Below are positions 1-8,936 of a stretch of DNA of 64,000 nt, in pieces (position 1 is the first letter of the stretch; each line of letters opens with the position of its first letter). The DNA is from an uncultured Pelagibacteraceae bacterium (GTDB lineage Bacteria; Pseudomonadota; Alphaproteobacteria; Pelagibacterales; Pelagibacteraceae): assembly GCA_902628305.1 (NCBI GenBank), contig CACOMK010000003.1, forward strand, positions 1 through 64,000. The letters are read 5' to 3'. Below the pieces are notes generated by a model, which saw nothing but the letters and a program-made list of their open reading frames with translations, was not told the DNA's origin and did no database searches. The translations under genes and the position numbers were made by a program.

Positions 1-129
1 TGTTGTTTCTGAATTTGACCTGTTGTTTATATGATTAATTTTTAAATTTTTATTTTTACTTTCGACAATTGATCTAAAAACCATACGACCAATCCGTCCC
101 ATTCCGTTAATTCCAATTTTAATTGTCAT
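1..129 (-). CDS. gap: Glyceraldehyde-3-phosphate dehydrogenase, N-terminal part (runs off window)
   Basis: The minus strand from the ATG at 129 encodes 43 residues before the window ends. They begin MTIKIGINGMGRIGRMVFRS, the start of the NAD-binding Rossmann fold of type I GAPDH, with the dinucleotide-binding glycines at residues 9, 11 and 14. The family enzyme oxidises glyceraldehyde-3-phosphate to 1,3-bisphosphoglycerate in the cytoplasm. It starts one base after the tkt stop, so the two genes are very probably one operon. The catalytic Cys/His region lies outside the window and cannot be checked. Confidence 0.9.
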   Translation of the reverse strand, partial: MTIKIGINGMGRIGRMVFRSIVESKNKNLKINHINNRSNSETT

Positions 130-130
130 T

Positions 131-2089
131 TTATTTATTTAATAATTTTTTAGTGATATTTTTAATGTTTGTACTCTCTAGTCCAAAATATTTATAAATA
201 TCTTTATAAGGTGCGCTTTTTCCAAATTCGTCAATTCCAAAAGCAATACCGTTATCTCCTACATATTTTTTCCAACAATCTCTTGATCCAGCTTCAATGG
301 ATATTTTAAATTTTGTTTCTTCTAAAATTTTATTTTTATAAGATTTTGATTGAAATTCAAAAAGTTCCATACAAGGCATTGATATCACTTTGGAATATAT
401 TTTATCTTTGGCTAATTTATGGCTAACCTCTAATGCTAGATTAACTTCAGATCCACTCGCTAATATTGTTAGATTAATTTTTTTATTTGTTCTTAAAACC
501 TCATAAGCACCTAATGAGCATAAGTTTTTATTTGGGTATGTTTTTCTTACTTGATTTAAATTTTGTCTTGTTAAAGATAGCACGCTAGGTGTTTTTGAGC
601 TTTTTAACGCATGTTCCCAACACTCAATAGTTTCAAGTCTATCTGCAGGTCTGAATACATTTAGGTTAGGTATAGCACGTAAGCCCGAAAGTTGTTCTAT
701 AGGTTGATGGGTAGGGCCATCTTCTCCGAGCCCAATTGAATCATGTGTCATTACATAAATGACTCTTTTTTTCATTAAGGCAGACAATCTGATTGAAGGT
801 TTGCAATAATCAGAAAATATTAAAAAAGTACCTCCATAAGGAATCAGATTACTGTGAAGTGCGATACCATTCATAATCCCACTCATTGCGTGTTCTCTAA
901 CTCCGTAGTGAATGTAGTCACCAGTAAAATCTCCAGGTTTAATTATTTTATGGTTTTTAGTTTTTGTATTATTTGATCCTGCTAAATCAGCAGAGCCACC
1001 AATTAAATTATTTTTTTGTTTTGTTAATGCATTCAGTGTCATTTCTGAACATTTTCTAGTAGCTAAACTTTTTGGATCCTTTATTGCACTCTCTTTTTCT
1101 TTCTTAAGCACCGTAGTAAAGTTATTTTTTAAATATTGATTAAATTTTATTCTTTTTCTTTTTAATGCTTTGTTCCATTGTTTTTCTAAAATTTCACCTC
1201 TTTGGCCAATTTTTCTCCATTCATTTAAAATTTGATTTGGGATATCAAAAGGTTTGGTTTTCCAATTAAAGGCTTTTCTTACAAGCTTGATTTCATCCAC
1301 TCCCAATGGACTTCCATGGGACGATGCTTTTCCTGATTTATTCGGTGAACCATATCCAATCTTTGTTTTACAAGAAATCACAGTAGGTTTTTTAGCCTTT
1401 TGAACTTTTTTTAGTGCTTTAAAAATTTCTTTTTCATTATGACCGTTGATAGATATATAATCCCAACCATATCCTTCGAATCTTTTTTTAAAATTATCTG
1501 AAACTGCAAGATTTGTTGGACCATCAATTGAAATTGAATTGTTATCAAATAGCATAACTAAATTTTTAAGTTTTAAATGTCCTGCTAAACTCATTGCTTC
1601 ATGACTTATTCCTTCCATTAAGCATCCATCTCCAGCTAAAACATAAGTTTTGTGATTAATTAAATCTTTACCTAATTTATTTTTTAAAATTTCTTCAGCT
1701 ATTGCAAAACCAACTGCATTAGATATACCTTGTCCAAGAGGACCTGTTGTAGTTTCAATACCTGTTTTCGGATGATACTCAGGATGTCCAGCACAAATAG
1801 AATTAAGTTGCCTAAATTTTTTAATATTATTAATTGATATGCTTTTATATCCAGTTAGGTAAAGCAAAGAATATAGCAGCATAGAACCATGACCAGCAGA
1901 CAAAACAAATCTATCCCTATTTAACCAATCTGGATTCTTTGGATTAAATCTTAAAAAATTTTTGAATAATACTGTTGCAACATCTGCCATACCCATCGGC
2001 ATTCCAGGGTGACCTGAATTTGCTCTTTGAACAGCATCAATTGATAAAAATCTGATGCAATTAGCTAAATCATTGTGTAGTTTGCTCAA
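131..2089 (-). CDS. tkt: Transketolase
   Basis: A 652-residue protein of the usual transketolase length. It transfers two-carbon ketol units between sugar phosphates in the non-oxidative pentose phosphate pathway, with thiamine diphosphate (TPP) as cofactor. The N-terminal substrate-binding motif SGHPGMPMG (His27) and the TPP/Mg site GDGCLMEG at residues 153-160 are intact. The central pyrimidine-binding domain shows GVREHAM and GEDGPTHQP. The start appears to be TTG at 2089, preceded by AGGA about 8 bases upstream; no earlier in-frame ATG fits the family N-terminus. gap follows directly, forming a central-carbon operon transcribed away from the coiled-coil/zapA genes. Confidence 0.95.
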   Translation of the reverse strand: MSKLHNDLANCIRFLSIDAVQRANSGHPGMPMGMADVATVLFKNFLRFNPKNPDWLNRDRFVLSAGHGSMLLYSLLYLTGYKSISINNIKKFRQLNSICAGHPEYHPKTGIETTTGPLGQGISNAVGFAIAEEILKNKLGKDLINHKTYVLAGDGCLMEGISHEAMSLAGHLKLKNLVMLFDNNSISIDGPTNLAVSDNFKKRFEGYGWDYISINGHNEKEIFKALKKVQKAKKPTVISCKTKIGYGSPNKSGKASSHGSPLGVDEIKLVRKAFNWKTKPFDIPNQILNEWRKIGQRGEILEKQWNKALKRKRIKFNQYLKNNFTTVLKKEKESAIKDPKSLATRKCSEMTLNALTKQKNNLIGGSADLAGSNNTKTKNHKIIKPGDFTGDYIHYGVREHAMSGIMNGIALHSNLIPYGGTFLIFSDYCKPSIRLSALMKKRVIYVMTHDSIGLGEDGPTHQPIEQLSGLRAIPNLNVFRPADRLETIECWEHALKSSKTPSVLSLTRQNLNQVRKTYPNKNLCSLGAYEVLRTNKKINLTILASGSEVNLALEVSHKLAKDKIYSKVISMPCMELFEFQSKSYKNKILEETKFKISIEAGSRDCWKKYVGDNGIAFGIDEFGKSAPYKDIYKYFGLESTNIKNITKKLLNK

Positions 2090-2142
2090 AATTATCCTGA
2101 CTAGACTAAGAAGAATCTATTTAATAATATAAACATATATAT

Positions 2143-2466
2143 ATGAATTCTATAAACGAAAAAGAAAAAAAATTAAATATTGCATTAGAGGAATTAAAAA
2201 ATTTAGATCTAACAAATCCTGAATTACAAAAAAATATCGAAAATTTAAGCACAAGACAAAATCAATTAGAAATTGAAAAAACACAGATTGAGGAAAAATA
2301 TAAAACGTTACTCGAGGAACATGAAAATCTATCAAAAAAACTTGAGGATTTAAAAAACAAAGAAAAGTTGGAAGAAAGAAAACAAATTGAATTTTCTGAA
2401 AAAATTGACGAACTTAATCAAGAAACTGACACACTATTGGATGAAATAGATAAATGGCAAATGTAA
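2143..2466 (+). CDS. Small coiled-coil protein upstream of zapA
   Basis: This 107-residue protein is almost entirely Glu/Lys/Leu heptad-like sequence, with no signal peptide or membrane segment, so it should be an extended cytoplasmic coiled coil. It overlaps the zapA start by 13 bases, which implies translational coupling. Small coiled-coil proteins of the DUF4164 type are commonly found just upstream of zapA in alphaproteobacteria. By position it may assist ZapA at the division ring, but no specific motif proves this. The function is unassigned. Confidence 0.75.
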   Translation: MNSINEKEKKLNIALEELKNLDLTNPELQKNIENLSTRQNQLEIEKTQIEEKYKTLLEEHENLSKKLEDLKNKEKLEERKQIEFSEKIDELNQETDTLLDEIDKWQM

Positions 2467-2900
2467 GTATAAAATTTAACAATAAAGAGTTTTTGCTCGC
2501 TTGTGAAGATGGACAAGAGGAGCACTTAGAAGAATTGTTAATTCAGATTAACCAAAAGTTTAATAATTTAAAAAATGATTTGGGAAATCTAGGTGAAAAT
2601 AAATTATTATTAATTACAGCTGTAAAAATAATGGATGAATATTACGAAACTAAGAAAAAAGTAGACCAAAAAAAAGAAGAATTAAATGATCTATCAAAAA
2701 AATTTAAAGAACTAAAATCTTTAATTTACGATTATAGGGATACAAAAGAATCTGAAATTAAAAAACTAAATCTTGATCATGAAAATTTAAAACAAGAAAT
2801 TGATGATAATCAAAAAAAATACGAAAATTTAATTGATGAAGCTGCTGATCAAATATCAAATTTTGTAAAAAAAGCAAAATTAGAAAACATTTCAAATTAG
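2454..2900 (+). CDS. zapA: Cell division protein ZapA
   Basis: A 148-residue protein. The N-terminal globular part (MANVSIKFNNKEFLLACEDGQEEHLEELL) matches the ZapA head, where a short beta segment is followed by a D/E-G-E-E-x-x-L helix. The remainder is a long coiled-coil tail. ZapA tetramers bundle FtsZ filaments at midcell. The tail is longer than in enterobacterial ZapA (about 110 residues). The gene overlaps the preceding coiled-coil gene and sits directly before the 5-formyl-THF cyclo-ligase gene, the conserved zapA-fau neighbourhood. Confidence 0.8.
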   Translation: MANVSIKFNNKEFLLACEDGQEEHLEELLIQINQKFNNLKNDLGNLGENKLLLITAVKIMDEYYETKKKVDQKKEELNDLSKKFKELKSLIYDYRDTKESEIKKLNLDHENLKQEIDDNQKKYENLIDEAADQISNFVKKAKLENISN

Positions 2901-2904
2901 GTCT

Positions 2905-3450
2905 GTGAGTAAATCTAAGCTAAGAAGTAAAATTTTAAATCTTAGAAAAAAAAATTCGAATAAAAAACTTAGTCTCAATCCTGACAGAATTTATCGATTT
3001 TTAAAAAAAAAGAAAATTAATTTCAAAAATGTAGGAGGGTATTACCCTTGTAATCATGAGATTGATGACTTGGATATGCTTTATTTTTTAATAGACAAAA
3101 AGGCAAATATTTCTTTACCAATAATTAGAGAAAATAACCAAATGGATTTTTTTGAATGGACAAATAAAGATCCTTTAAAAATTAATAAGTATGGAATTGC
3201 TGAGCCAACTTTAGGAAAGAAAATTTACCCAGATATAATATTTGTCCCTTTAGTAGCTTATGATGATGATTTGAATAGATTAGGCTATGGTGGTGGATTT
3301 TATGATCGTTATTTAGAAAAAGTATCTAGAATTAAAAAAATATTTAAAATTGGATTAGGATTTTCATACCAGGAGATAAAAAAAATACCCATTAACAAGT
3401 ATGATAAGAAACTTGATTTAATAATAACCGAGAAAAAAATTATACAATGA
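2905..3450 (+). CDS. fau: 5-formyltetrahydrofolate cyclo-ligase
   Basis: A 181-residue protein that converts 5-formyl-THF to 5,10-methenyl-THF with ATP, recovering a storage or inhibitory folate. The family signature RLGYGGGFYDRY is at residues 125-136, and the N-terminal basic helix KSKLRSKILNLRK is typical. GTG at 2905 is the likely start, four bases after the zapA stop. The end overlaps the next gene by four bases (ATGA-type junction). In many proteobacteria a 6S RNA gene lies between zapA and this gene; here there is no space for one. Confidence 0.9.
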   Translation: MSKSKLRSKILNLRKKNSNKKLSLNPDRIYRFLKKKKINFKNVGGYYPCNHEIDDLDMLYFLIDKKANISLPIIRENNQMDFFEWTNKDPLKINKYGIAEPTLGKKIYPDIIFVPLVAYDDDLNRLGYGGGFYDRYLEKVSRIKKIFKIGLGFSYQEIKKIPINKYDKKLDLIITEKKIIQ

Positions 3451-4250
3451 GAATTTTATTTTTAGGGGATGTTGTTGGAGTTTCAGGATGTTCTAAATTA
3501 ACAAGTAATTTATTAAATGAAATTGATAAAAACAAAATTGATTTTGTAATAGTAAATGGTGAAAATGCAGCAGTTCAAGGTGTGGGGCTAACTAAAGAAA
3601 TATGTAAGGATTTTTTTAATTGTGGAGTTGATGTTATCACAACCGGCAATCATGTTTGGGATCAAAAAGAAATTATGGAATTTATTGATAAAGAGGAAAG
3701 ATTATTAAGACCTAAAAATTTATTTGAACCTGCACCAGGAAAAGGTTTTCAGATTTATAAAACAAAGAATGATATAAAAATTGGAGTTCTTAATTTAATG
3801 GGTAACGTTTTTATGAAAAAGTGTGAAGATGTTTTTGAAGCTTCTCAAAATTTTTTAAAAGAAAATGAAATGAAAAAGGAATTTGATTTACTTGTAGTTG
3901 ATTTCCATGGTGAAATTACTAGCGAAAAAAATGCTATAGGGCATCTATTTGATGGAAAGGCAACTCTCGTGGTTGGAACACATACTCATATTCCAACAAA
4001 TGACGCAAGAATACTTAATAATGGTACTGGATATCAAACAGACGCAGGTATGTGTGGGGATTATGATTCAGTGATTGGTATGAATAAAGAAAATTCTTTA
4101 AATAGATTTTTAAAAAAGAATTCTGTTAAACACTTTCCTGCAACAGGAGATGCTACTTTGTGTGGTGTTATAGTAGATTGTGATATAAAAACAGGATTAG
4201 CAATAGATATCAAAAGCTATGTATATGGAGATCAGCTAAAAAATATTTAA
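3447..4250 (+). CDS. YmdB-type metallophosphoesterase (TIGR00282 family)
   Basis: A 267-residue calcineurin-like phosphoesterase. The metal-binding pattern is visible: LFLGDVVG near the N-terminus, VNGENAA, TTGNHVWD around residue 70, VDFHGE, and GTHTHIPT. Proteins of this family hydrolyse 2',3'-cyclic nucleotides in studied members; the substrate here is not known. It is cytoplasmic, with no signal peptide. It overlaps the fau stop by four bases and is followed five bases later by yebC. Confidence 0.85.
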   Translation: MRILFLGDVVGVSGCSKLTSNLLNEIDKNKIDFVIVNGENAAVQGVGLTKEICKDFFNCGVDVITTGNHVWDQKEIMEFIDKEERLLRPKNLFEPAPGKGFQIYKTKNDIKIGVLNLMGNVFMKKCEDVFEASQNFLKENEMKKEFDLLVVDFHGEITSEKNAIGHLFDGKATLVVGTHTHIPTNDARILNNGTGYQTDAGMCGDYDSVIGMNKENSLNRFLKKNSVKHFPATGDATLCGVIVDCDIKTGLAIDIKSYVYGDQLKNI

Positions 4251-4255
4251 AGACC

Positions 4256-4981
4256 ATGGCAGGACATTCACATTGGGCAGGAATTAAACATAAAAAAGGC
4301 AAGGCTGATAAGCAAAGATCAAAAATATTTTCAAAATTATCTAAAGAGATTACTGTTGCTGCAAAACTTGGCGACAAAGATCCAGCAATGAACCCAAGAC
4401 TACGATCTGCAGTACAGGCTGCCAGATCTGCAAATATGCCTAAAGATAATATTGAAAGAGCAATAGATAAATCTTCTGCAGCTACAGGAGCAAATTTTGA
4501 AAATTTAAGATACGAGGGATTTGGACCAGAAAAGATTGCTGTTATAGTTGAAACTTTAACAGACAACAAAAATAGGACTGCATCAAATATTAGAACAATT
4601 TTTCAAAAGAGCGGAGGGAGCTTAGGAACCCAAGGTTCTGCCTCTCATAATTTTCAACAATTGGGTATAATTAAAATTGATAAAAAAGAGATATCTAATG
4701 AAAACATTTTAGATTTAGCGATTGAGTCTGGAGCTGATGAATGTTTGTCTTATGAGGATTATCACGAGGTCCAGTGTCAAATGAGCGAAATATATAATGT
4801 AAAAAAAAATCTTGAGAATATTATTGTGAATTTTATTTCTACAGAAATTGAATGGGTCCCATTAAATAGTGTTGAGGTAAATAAAGATAAGAAAGATAGT
4901 GTTGTAGATTTTTTAGAAACTCTTGAGGAAGATGACGATGTTCAGAACGTTTATTCAAACGTTAATATAGGTGGTATATAA
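4256..4981 (+). CDS. yebC: YebC/PmpR-family protein
   Basis: A 241-residue protein with the diagnostic N-terminus AGHSHWAGIKHKKGKADKQR, followed by the three-domain YebC fold. The family is described both as DNA-binding regulators and, for some members, as factors relieving ribosome stalling; the role here cannot be decided from sequence. Its stop shares a base with the start of the RuvC-like gene. The yebC-ruvC order is classic for proteobacteria and supports both calls. Confidence 0.93.
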   Translation: MAGHSHWAGIKHKKGKADKQRSKIFSKLSKEITVAAKLGDKDPAMNPRLRSAVQAARSANMPKDNIERAIDKSSAATGANFENLRYEGFGPEKIAVIVETLTDNKNRTASNIRTIFQKSGGSLGTQGSASHNFQQLGIIKIDKKEISNENILDLAIESGADECLSYEDYHEVQCQMSEIYNVKKNLENIIVNFISTEIEWVPLNSVEVNKDKKDSVVDFLETLEEDDDVQNVYSNVNIGGI

Positions 4982-5475
4982 TGATGATTATTGGAATTGA
5001 TCCAGGCATCTCAGGTTCAATCTGTTTTTTTCAGGACGGTACAATAAAGGACGTAATTGAAATGCCAACTATGACAGATGGTAAGAAGAATAAAAGACAA
5101 GTAAATGGTGCTCAAATATTTAATGAAATTAGTGAAAGGATAAACAAATTTGATAAAAAAAACATAAAAGTTGTAATTGAACAAGTTTCTGCAATGCCCG
5201 GACAAGGCGTTACTAGTATGTTTAACTTTGGTCAATCTTTTGGTATTTTAAAAGGAATATGCAGCGCAATGCATTTACCTGTTTATTATGTTAGACCTGC
5301 TAAGTGGAAAAAATATTTTAATCTTATTAATTCAGAAAAAGATGCGAGCAGAACAAGGGCTATTGAAATTTTTCCATATTTTTCATCACAATTGTCTAAA
5401 AAGAAAGATAATAACAAGGCAGATGCTATTCTAATAGCTAGTTTTTTCTACGAAACTTATCAAAAAGAAGAATAA
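4981..5475 (+). CDS. RuvC-like Holliday junction resolvase
   Basis: A 164-residue RNase H-fold nuclease in the ruvC position. The predicted acidic metal ligands are Asp7 in GIDPGISGS, Glu67 in VVIEQVSAMPGQG and Asp148 in NKADAILIA. The sequence between them (GVTSMFNFGQSFG, YVRPAKWKKYF) is closer in style to the short RuvC-like resolvases found in phages and some alphaproteobacteria than to classical bacterial RuvC. No ruvA or ruvB follows: after a short gap the tol genes begin. The likely role is cleavage of four-way DNA junctions. Confidence is good for the fold, moderate for the exact substrate. Confidence 0.8.
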   Translation: MMIIGIDPGISGSICFFQDGTIKDVIEMPTMTDGKKNKRQVNGAQIFNEISERINKFDKKNIKVVIEQVSAMPGQGVTSMFNFGQSFGILKGICSAMHLPVYYVRPAKWKKYFNLINSEKDASRTRAIEIFPYFSSQLSKKKDNNKADAILIASFFYETYQKEE

Positions 5476-5498
5476 TCAATTTAAATTAATAGACAAAA

Positions 5499-5522
5499 TC
5501 ATGACACATTTACGTGTGATGA
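5499..5522. promoter_or_regulatory. Inverted repeat upstream of tolQ
   Basis: TCATGACAC (5499-5507) and GTGTGATGA (5514-5522) are inverted copies with one mismatch, separated by ATTTAC, ending six bases before the tolQ ATG. The symmetry suits a dimeric regulator site or a leader hairpin that could affect tolQ translation. No T-run follows, so a terminator is unlikely. This is inference from symmetry only. Confidence 0.35.
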
Positions 5523-5528
5523 GTAAGT

Positions 5529-6203
5529 ATGGAAGCAGATATAGCAGCTAAAGCAGTTGAATTAGGAACAAATACTGATTTTTCATTATTTAGTTTATTT
5601 TTTAGAGCGGACATAATTGTTAAGTCTGTAATGATTATATTAATATTGTGTTCAATATATTCTTGGGCTGTAATTATCGAAAAGTTTCGTTTATTTAAAA
5701 AAATAACTAAATCTTCAGAAGAATTTGAGGAAAAATTCTGGAATTCTAAATCTGCTGAAACTTTTTACAATAGTTTACCTAGTAAACTTGAAGATCCAAT
5801 GTCACTTGTATTTCAAGATGCAATGGAAGGATTACTTAGAAAAAAATCAAGAACTAACATTAGTGAAAGAATGAGTGCATCTCTAGAATCAGGAATTGAA
5901 AAACAAATGACAAAAATTGAAAAAGGTTTTACTTTTTTGGCAACAGTAGGTTCAACAGCACCATTTATTGGATTATTTGGAACTGTTTGGGGAATTATGA
6001 ATTCTTTTCAATCTATAGCTATTTCAAGAAACACAAGTCTAGCGATAGTTGCGCCTGGAATAGCCGAAGCTTTATTTGCAACTGCACTTGGTCTATTAGC
6101 TGCAATACCAGCAGTAGTGGCATATAATAAATTCAATAATGATGCCAAAAAATATTCAGAAAAATTAGAAAATTTTTCAAAAAGATTTTTAACAATTATT
6201 TAG
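5529..6203 (+). CDS. tolQ: Tol-Pal system protein TolQ
   Basis: A 224-residue inner-membrane protein of the TolQ/ExbB/MotA family. One hydrophobic segment lies near residues 30-52 and two more in the C-terminal half (GFTFLATVGSTAPFIGLFGT, then AEALFATALGLLAAIPAVVA). The conserved T/S-rich proton-channel helix is present. TolQ and TolR use the proton motive force to energise TolA for outer-membrane constriction at division. The gene abuts tolR with no spacing. Confidence 0.93.
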   Translation: MEADIAAKAVELGTNTDFSLFSLFFRADIIVKSVMIILILCSIYSWAVIIEKFRLFKKITKSSEEFEEKFWNSKSAETFYNSLPSKLEDPMSLVFQDAMEGLLRKKSRTNISERMSASLESGIEKQMTKIEKGFTFLATVGSTAPFIGLFGTVWGIMNSFQSIAISRNTSLAIVAPGIAEALFATALGLLAAIPAVVAYNKFNNDAKKYSEKLENFSKRFLTII

Positions 6204-6620
6204 ATGGCATTTAAATTAAATCGTTCTTCTAAAGAACCAATGAGTGAAATAAACGTTACTCCTTTCGTAGATGTAATGCTTGTGTTGTTAATAATTTTTA
6301 TGGTTACAGCGCCGTTGTTAACTGTAGGCGTTCAAGTTGATTTACCAGAAAGTTCAGCAGACTCTTTGCCAGAAGAGACTGAGCCTTTAACACTTTCAAT
6401 CAATGCAAAAGGTGAAATTTTTATTCAAGAAGCAAAAGTTGAATATGATAATATTATCGCAAAGGTTTTAGCGGTTTCTAAAAATAGAACTGATACCAGA
6501 ATTTATGTTAGAGGTGATAAAACTATAAATTATGGAAGAGTTTTAGAAATAATGGGATTATTATCAGGATCTGGTTTTACTAAAGTGGCATTGATTTCAG
6601 AACCATATAAACAAAGGTAA
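6204..6620 (+). CDS. tolR: Tol-Pal system protein TolR
   Basis: A 138-residue protein with one N-terminal membrane helix. The family motif EINVTPFVDVMLVLLIIFMV contains the essential Asp of the proton path. A short periplasmic domain of TolR/ExbD type follows (SINAKGEIFI, RIYVRGDKTINYG). It partners TolQ in the inner-membrane motor. Its ATG directly follows the tolQ stop, and tolA begins four bases after it ends. Confidence 0.93.
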   Translation: MAFKLNRSSKEPMSEINVTPFVDVMLVLLIIFMVTAPLLTVGVQVDLPESSADSLPEETEPLTLSINAKGEIFIQEAKVEYDNIIAKVLAVSKNRTDTRIYVRGDKTINYGRVLEIMGLLSGSGFTKVALISEPYKQR

Positions 6621-6624
6621 TAAA

Positions 6625-7488
6625 ATGAATAGAAGTTTAATTATTTCTTCTGTTTTACATGCTTTGTTAATTTTCATTACAGCTATGAGTTTACCTTTTT
6701 TGGCAAAGAAACCACTTGATATTCCACCAATTGTATCGGTTGAATTAATTCAAATAGCAGAAAAAACCAATATTCCATTTGCACCTAAAGCTAAAAAGAT
6801 AATTGAAAAAGTTAAAGAGAAAGAAAAAAAACTTGTTTCAGAACAAGCTCCACCAAAAAAAGTAGAAAAAACGAAAACAAAGACTGTTCTGGCTCCTGAT
6901 CAAAATAATAAAAAAATAGAGAATGAAACACCTGAAGCAATTCCACTTCCAGATAAAACTTTAAAGAAGGTTGAGACAAAAGAGGAAAAAAAACAAAATC
7001 CTGAAAAAGTAGATGATGAAGTTAAACAGGTATCAGAATTTGAAAAAAAAGATTTATTTGATCCAAATAATATTGCTGCTTTAATTGATAAATCAAAAGA
7101 AGACAGCGCAGAAGTTTTAAAAACAAATGATGACATTACTCAAGATCAAGAGAGAAATGTTGAAAATACTGGTCTCACATTAAGCGAAGAAGATGCTCTT
7201 AAAGCACAAATATTTGGGTGTTGGAGTATTCCATTAGGATTACCATATAATGAAAATCTTTTGGTAAGAATAAAGTTAAAATTAAAACCTGATGGAACAG
7301 TATCAAAAACTGAAATTTTGGATCATGCAAGGATGAATAAACCTGGTCAAGGATTTTATAAAGTGTTAGCAGAAAGCGCTTTGAGAGCTGTAAAATTATG
7401 TCAACCATTAAGAGTTCCAACTTCTGGATATGAAAGATGGAAAGAATTGCAATTAAATTTTGATGCAAGAGAGATGTTAGAAGGGTAA
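6625..7488 (+). CDS. tolA: Tol-Pal system protein TolA
   Basis: A 287-residue protein with the TolA layout: one membrane helix near residues 5-25, a long Lys/Glu/Pro-rich periplasm-spanning stalk (about 55-185), and a compact C-terminal domain including GCWSIPLGLPYNENLLVRIKL-type TonB/TolA sequence. It links the TolQR motor to Pal and TolB at the outer membrane. The assignment rests on architecture and on position between tolR and tolB, since stalk sequence is poorly conserved. Confidence 0.88.
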   Translation: MNRSLIISSVLHALLIFITAMSLPFLAKKPLDIPPIVSVELIQIAEKTNIPFAPKAKKIIEKVKEKEKKLVSEQAPPKKVEKTKTKTVLAPDQNNKKIENETPEAIPLPDKTLKKVETKEEKKQNPEKVDDEVKQVSEFEKKDLFDPNNIAALIDKSKEDSAEVLKTNDDITQDQERNVENTGLTLSEEDALKAQIFGCWSIPLGLPYNENLLVRIKLKLKPDGTVSKTEILDHARMNKPGQGFYKVLAESALRAVKLCQPLRVPTSGYERWKELQLNFDAREMLEG

Positions 7489-7497
7489 TATATTTAA

Positions 7498-8838
7498 ATG
7501 ATAAAAAAAATTTTAATTTTATTTTTTATATTAATACCTATAAGCGCAAATGCTTTAATAGAAGTTGATATAACTAGAGGAAATTTAAATCCACTTCCAT
7601 TAGCAGTATCTCCTCTATCAATTGATGAAGTATCCAGAAAAAGTTTTGAAAAAATACTTAAAAAAGAAAATATTGGCTCCGAGATATCAAATATAGTTGA
7701 GAATAATTTAAGAACTACAGGATTATTTAATCCTCTTGATAAAAAGGCTTTTTTACAAGCACCCGATATTGCAAATTTAAAACCAAGATTTGAGGATTGG
7801 AATTTAATTAAGGCCCAAGCACTCATTACTGGTAAAGTTAATTATGTTGACGATAAGCTAAGAGTTGAGTTTAGATTATGGGACATTTTAGCCGCTAAAG
7901 AAATGATGGCTTTAGCATTTACTACTGTCCCTAACAATTGGAGAAGAGTAGGACATATTATTTCTGATAAAGTTTATGAGAGGCTGACGGGAGAAAAAGG
8001 TTATTTTGATACAAGAATTATTTATGTTTCAGAAGAAGGTCCAAAAATACAAAGAATAAAAAAATTAGCAATCATGGATCAGGACGGAGCTAACAATAAA
8101 TTTTTGACATTAGGTAATGAATTAGTTTTAACACCTCGATTTAACCCAACAAGCCAAATGGTAACTTATTTGTCCTACTTTAAAAATATGCCTAGAGTTT
8201 ATTTATTAGATATCGAAACTGGAACTCAAGAGGTGGTAGGAGATTTTCCTGGGATGACATTTGCACCACGTTTTTCTCCTGATGGAAAAAAAATAATTAT
8301 GAGTTTTGCGAAAGATGGAAAGTCAGATATCTACACTATGGATTTAGAAAACAGAATTGTTGAAAAAATTACAAACCATCCATCAATTGATACTTCTCCC
8401 TCTTATTCCCCTGACGGAAAATACATTACATTTAATTCTGATAGAAGTGGATATCAGCAAATTTATGTAATGAAAAATGACGGAAGTGATGTAAAAAGAA
8501 TTTCTTTTGGTAACGGTTTATATGGAACACCTGTATGGTCTCCGAGAGGAGATTTAATTGCATTTACCAAATTACATAAAGGTAAATTTTATATTGGTGT
8601 AATGAGGACTGATGGTAGTGGTGAAAGATTGTTAACTGAAAATTATTATCAAGAGGCTCCATCTTGGTCTCCAAATGGTAGGGTTTTGATATTTTATAGA
8701 GAGACAAAAACTAACTCTAAAGGAGAAGGATTTTCTGCAAAACTGTGGTCTATAGATTTAACGGGTTATAATGAACGTCAAATTAAGACGCCAACAGATG
8801 CTTCTGACCCATCATGGTCATCATTATTAAGCAATTAA
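7498..8838 (+). CDS. tolB: Tol-Pal system periplasmic protein TolB
   Basis: A 446-residue protein with a cleavable signal peptide (residues 1-19, ending SANA). It has an N-terminal alpha/beta domain and a C-terminal beta-propeller whose blades repeat the F/S-P-D-G-K pattern ([50 protein letters not shown]). TolB binds Pal in the periplasm and is released when TolA is energised. Length and fold match the family. It follows tolA after nine bases. Confidence 0.95.
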   Translation: MIKKILILFFILIPISANALIEVDITRGNLNPLPLAVSPLSIDEVSRKSFEKILKKENIGSEISNIVENNLRTTGLFNPLDKKAFLQAPDIANLKPRFEDWNLIKAQALITGKVNYVDDKLRVEFRLWDILAAKEMMALAFTTVPNNWRRVGHIISDKVYERLTGEKGYFDTRIIYVSEEGPKIQRIKKLAIMDQDGANNKFLTLGNELVLTPRFNPTSQMVTYLSYFKNMPRVYLLDIETGTQEVVGDFPGMTFAPRFSPDGKKIIMSFAKDGKSDIYTMDLENRIVEKITNHPSIDTSPSYSPDGKYITFNSDRSGYQQIYVMKNDGSDVKRISFGNGLYGTPVWSPRGDLIAFTKLHKGKFYIGVMRTDGSGERLLTENYYQEAPSWSPNGRVLIFYRETKTNSKGEGFSAKLWSIDLTGYNERQIKTPTDASDPSWSSLLSN

Positions 8839-8936
8839 GAGATTAATTTTTTTAAATTTCTTGATTTTTAGACTTGAAACCTCTATTTAGTTGTGAAAAA
8901 GTTAAGAAATTGAAATTAGCAGCAAGGAGCGATTTA

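Noticed and set aside
2895-2910. Possible 6S RNA gene between zapA and the 5-formyl-THF cyclo-ligase gene, where many proteobacteria carry it.
   Set aside because: Only four bases separate the two coding regions, so there is no space; 6S RNA must be elsewhere or overlap a gene.
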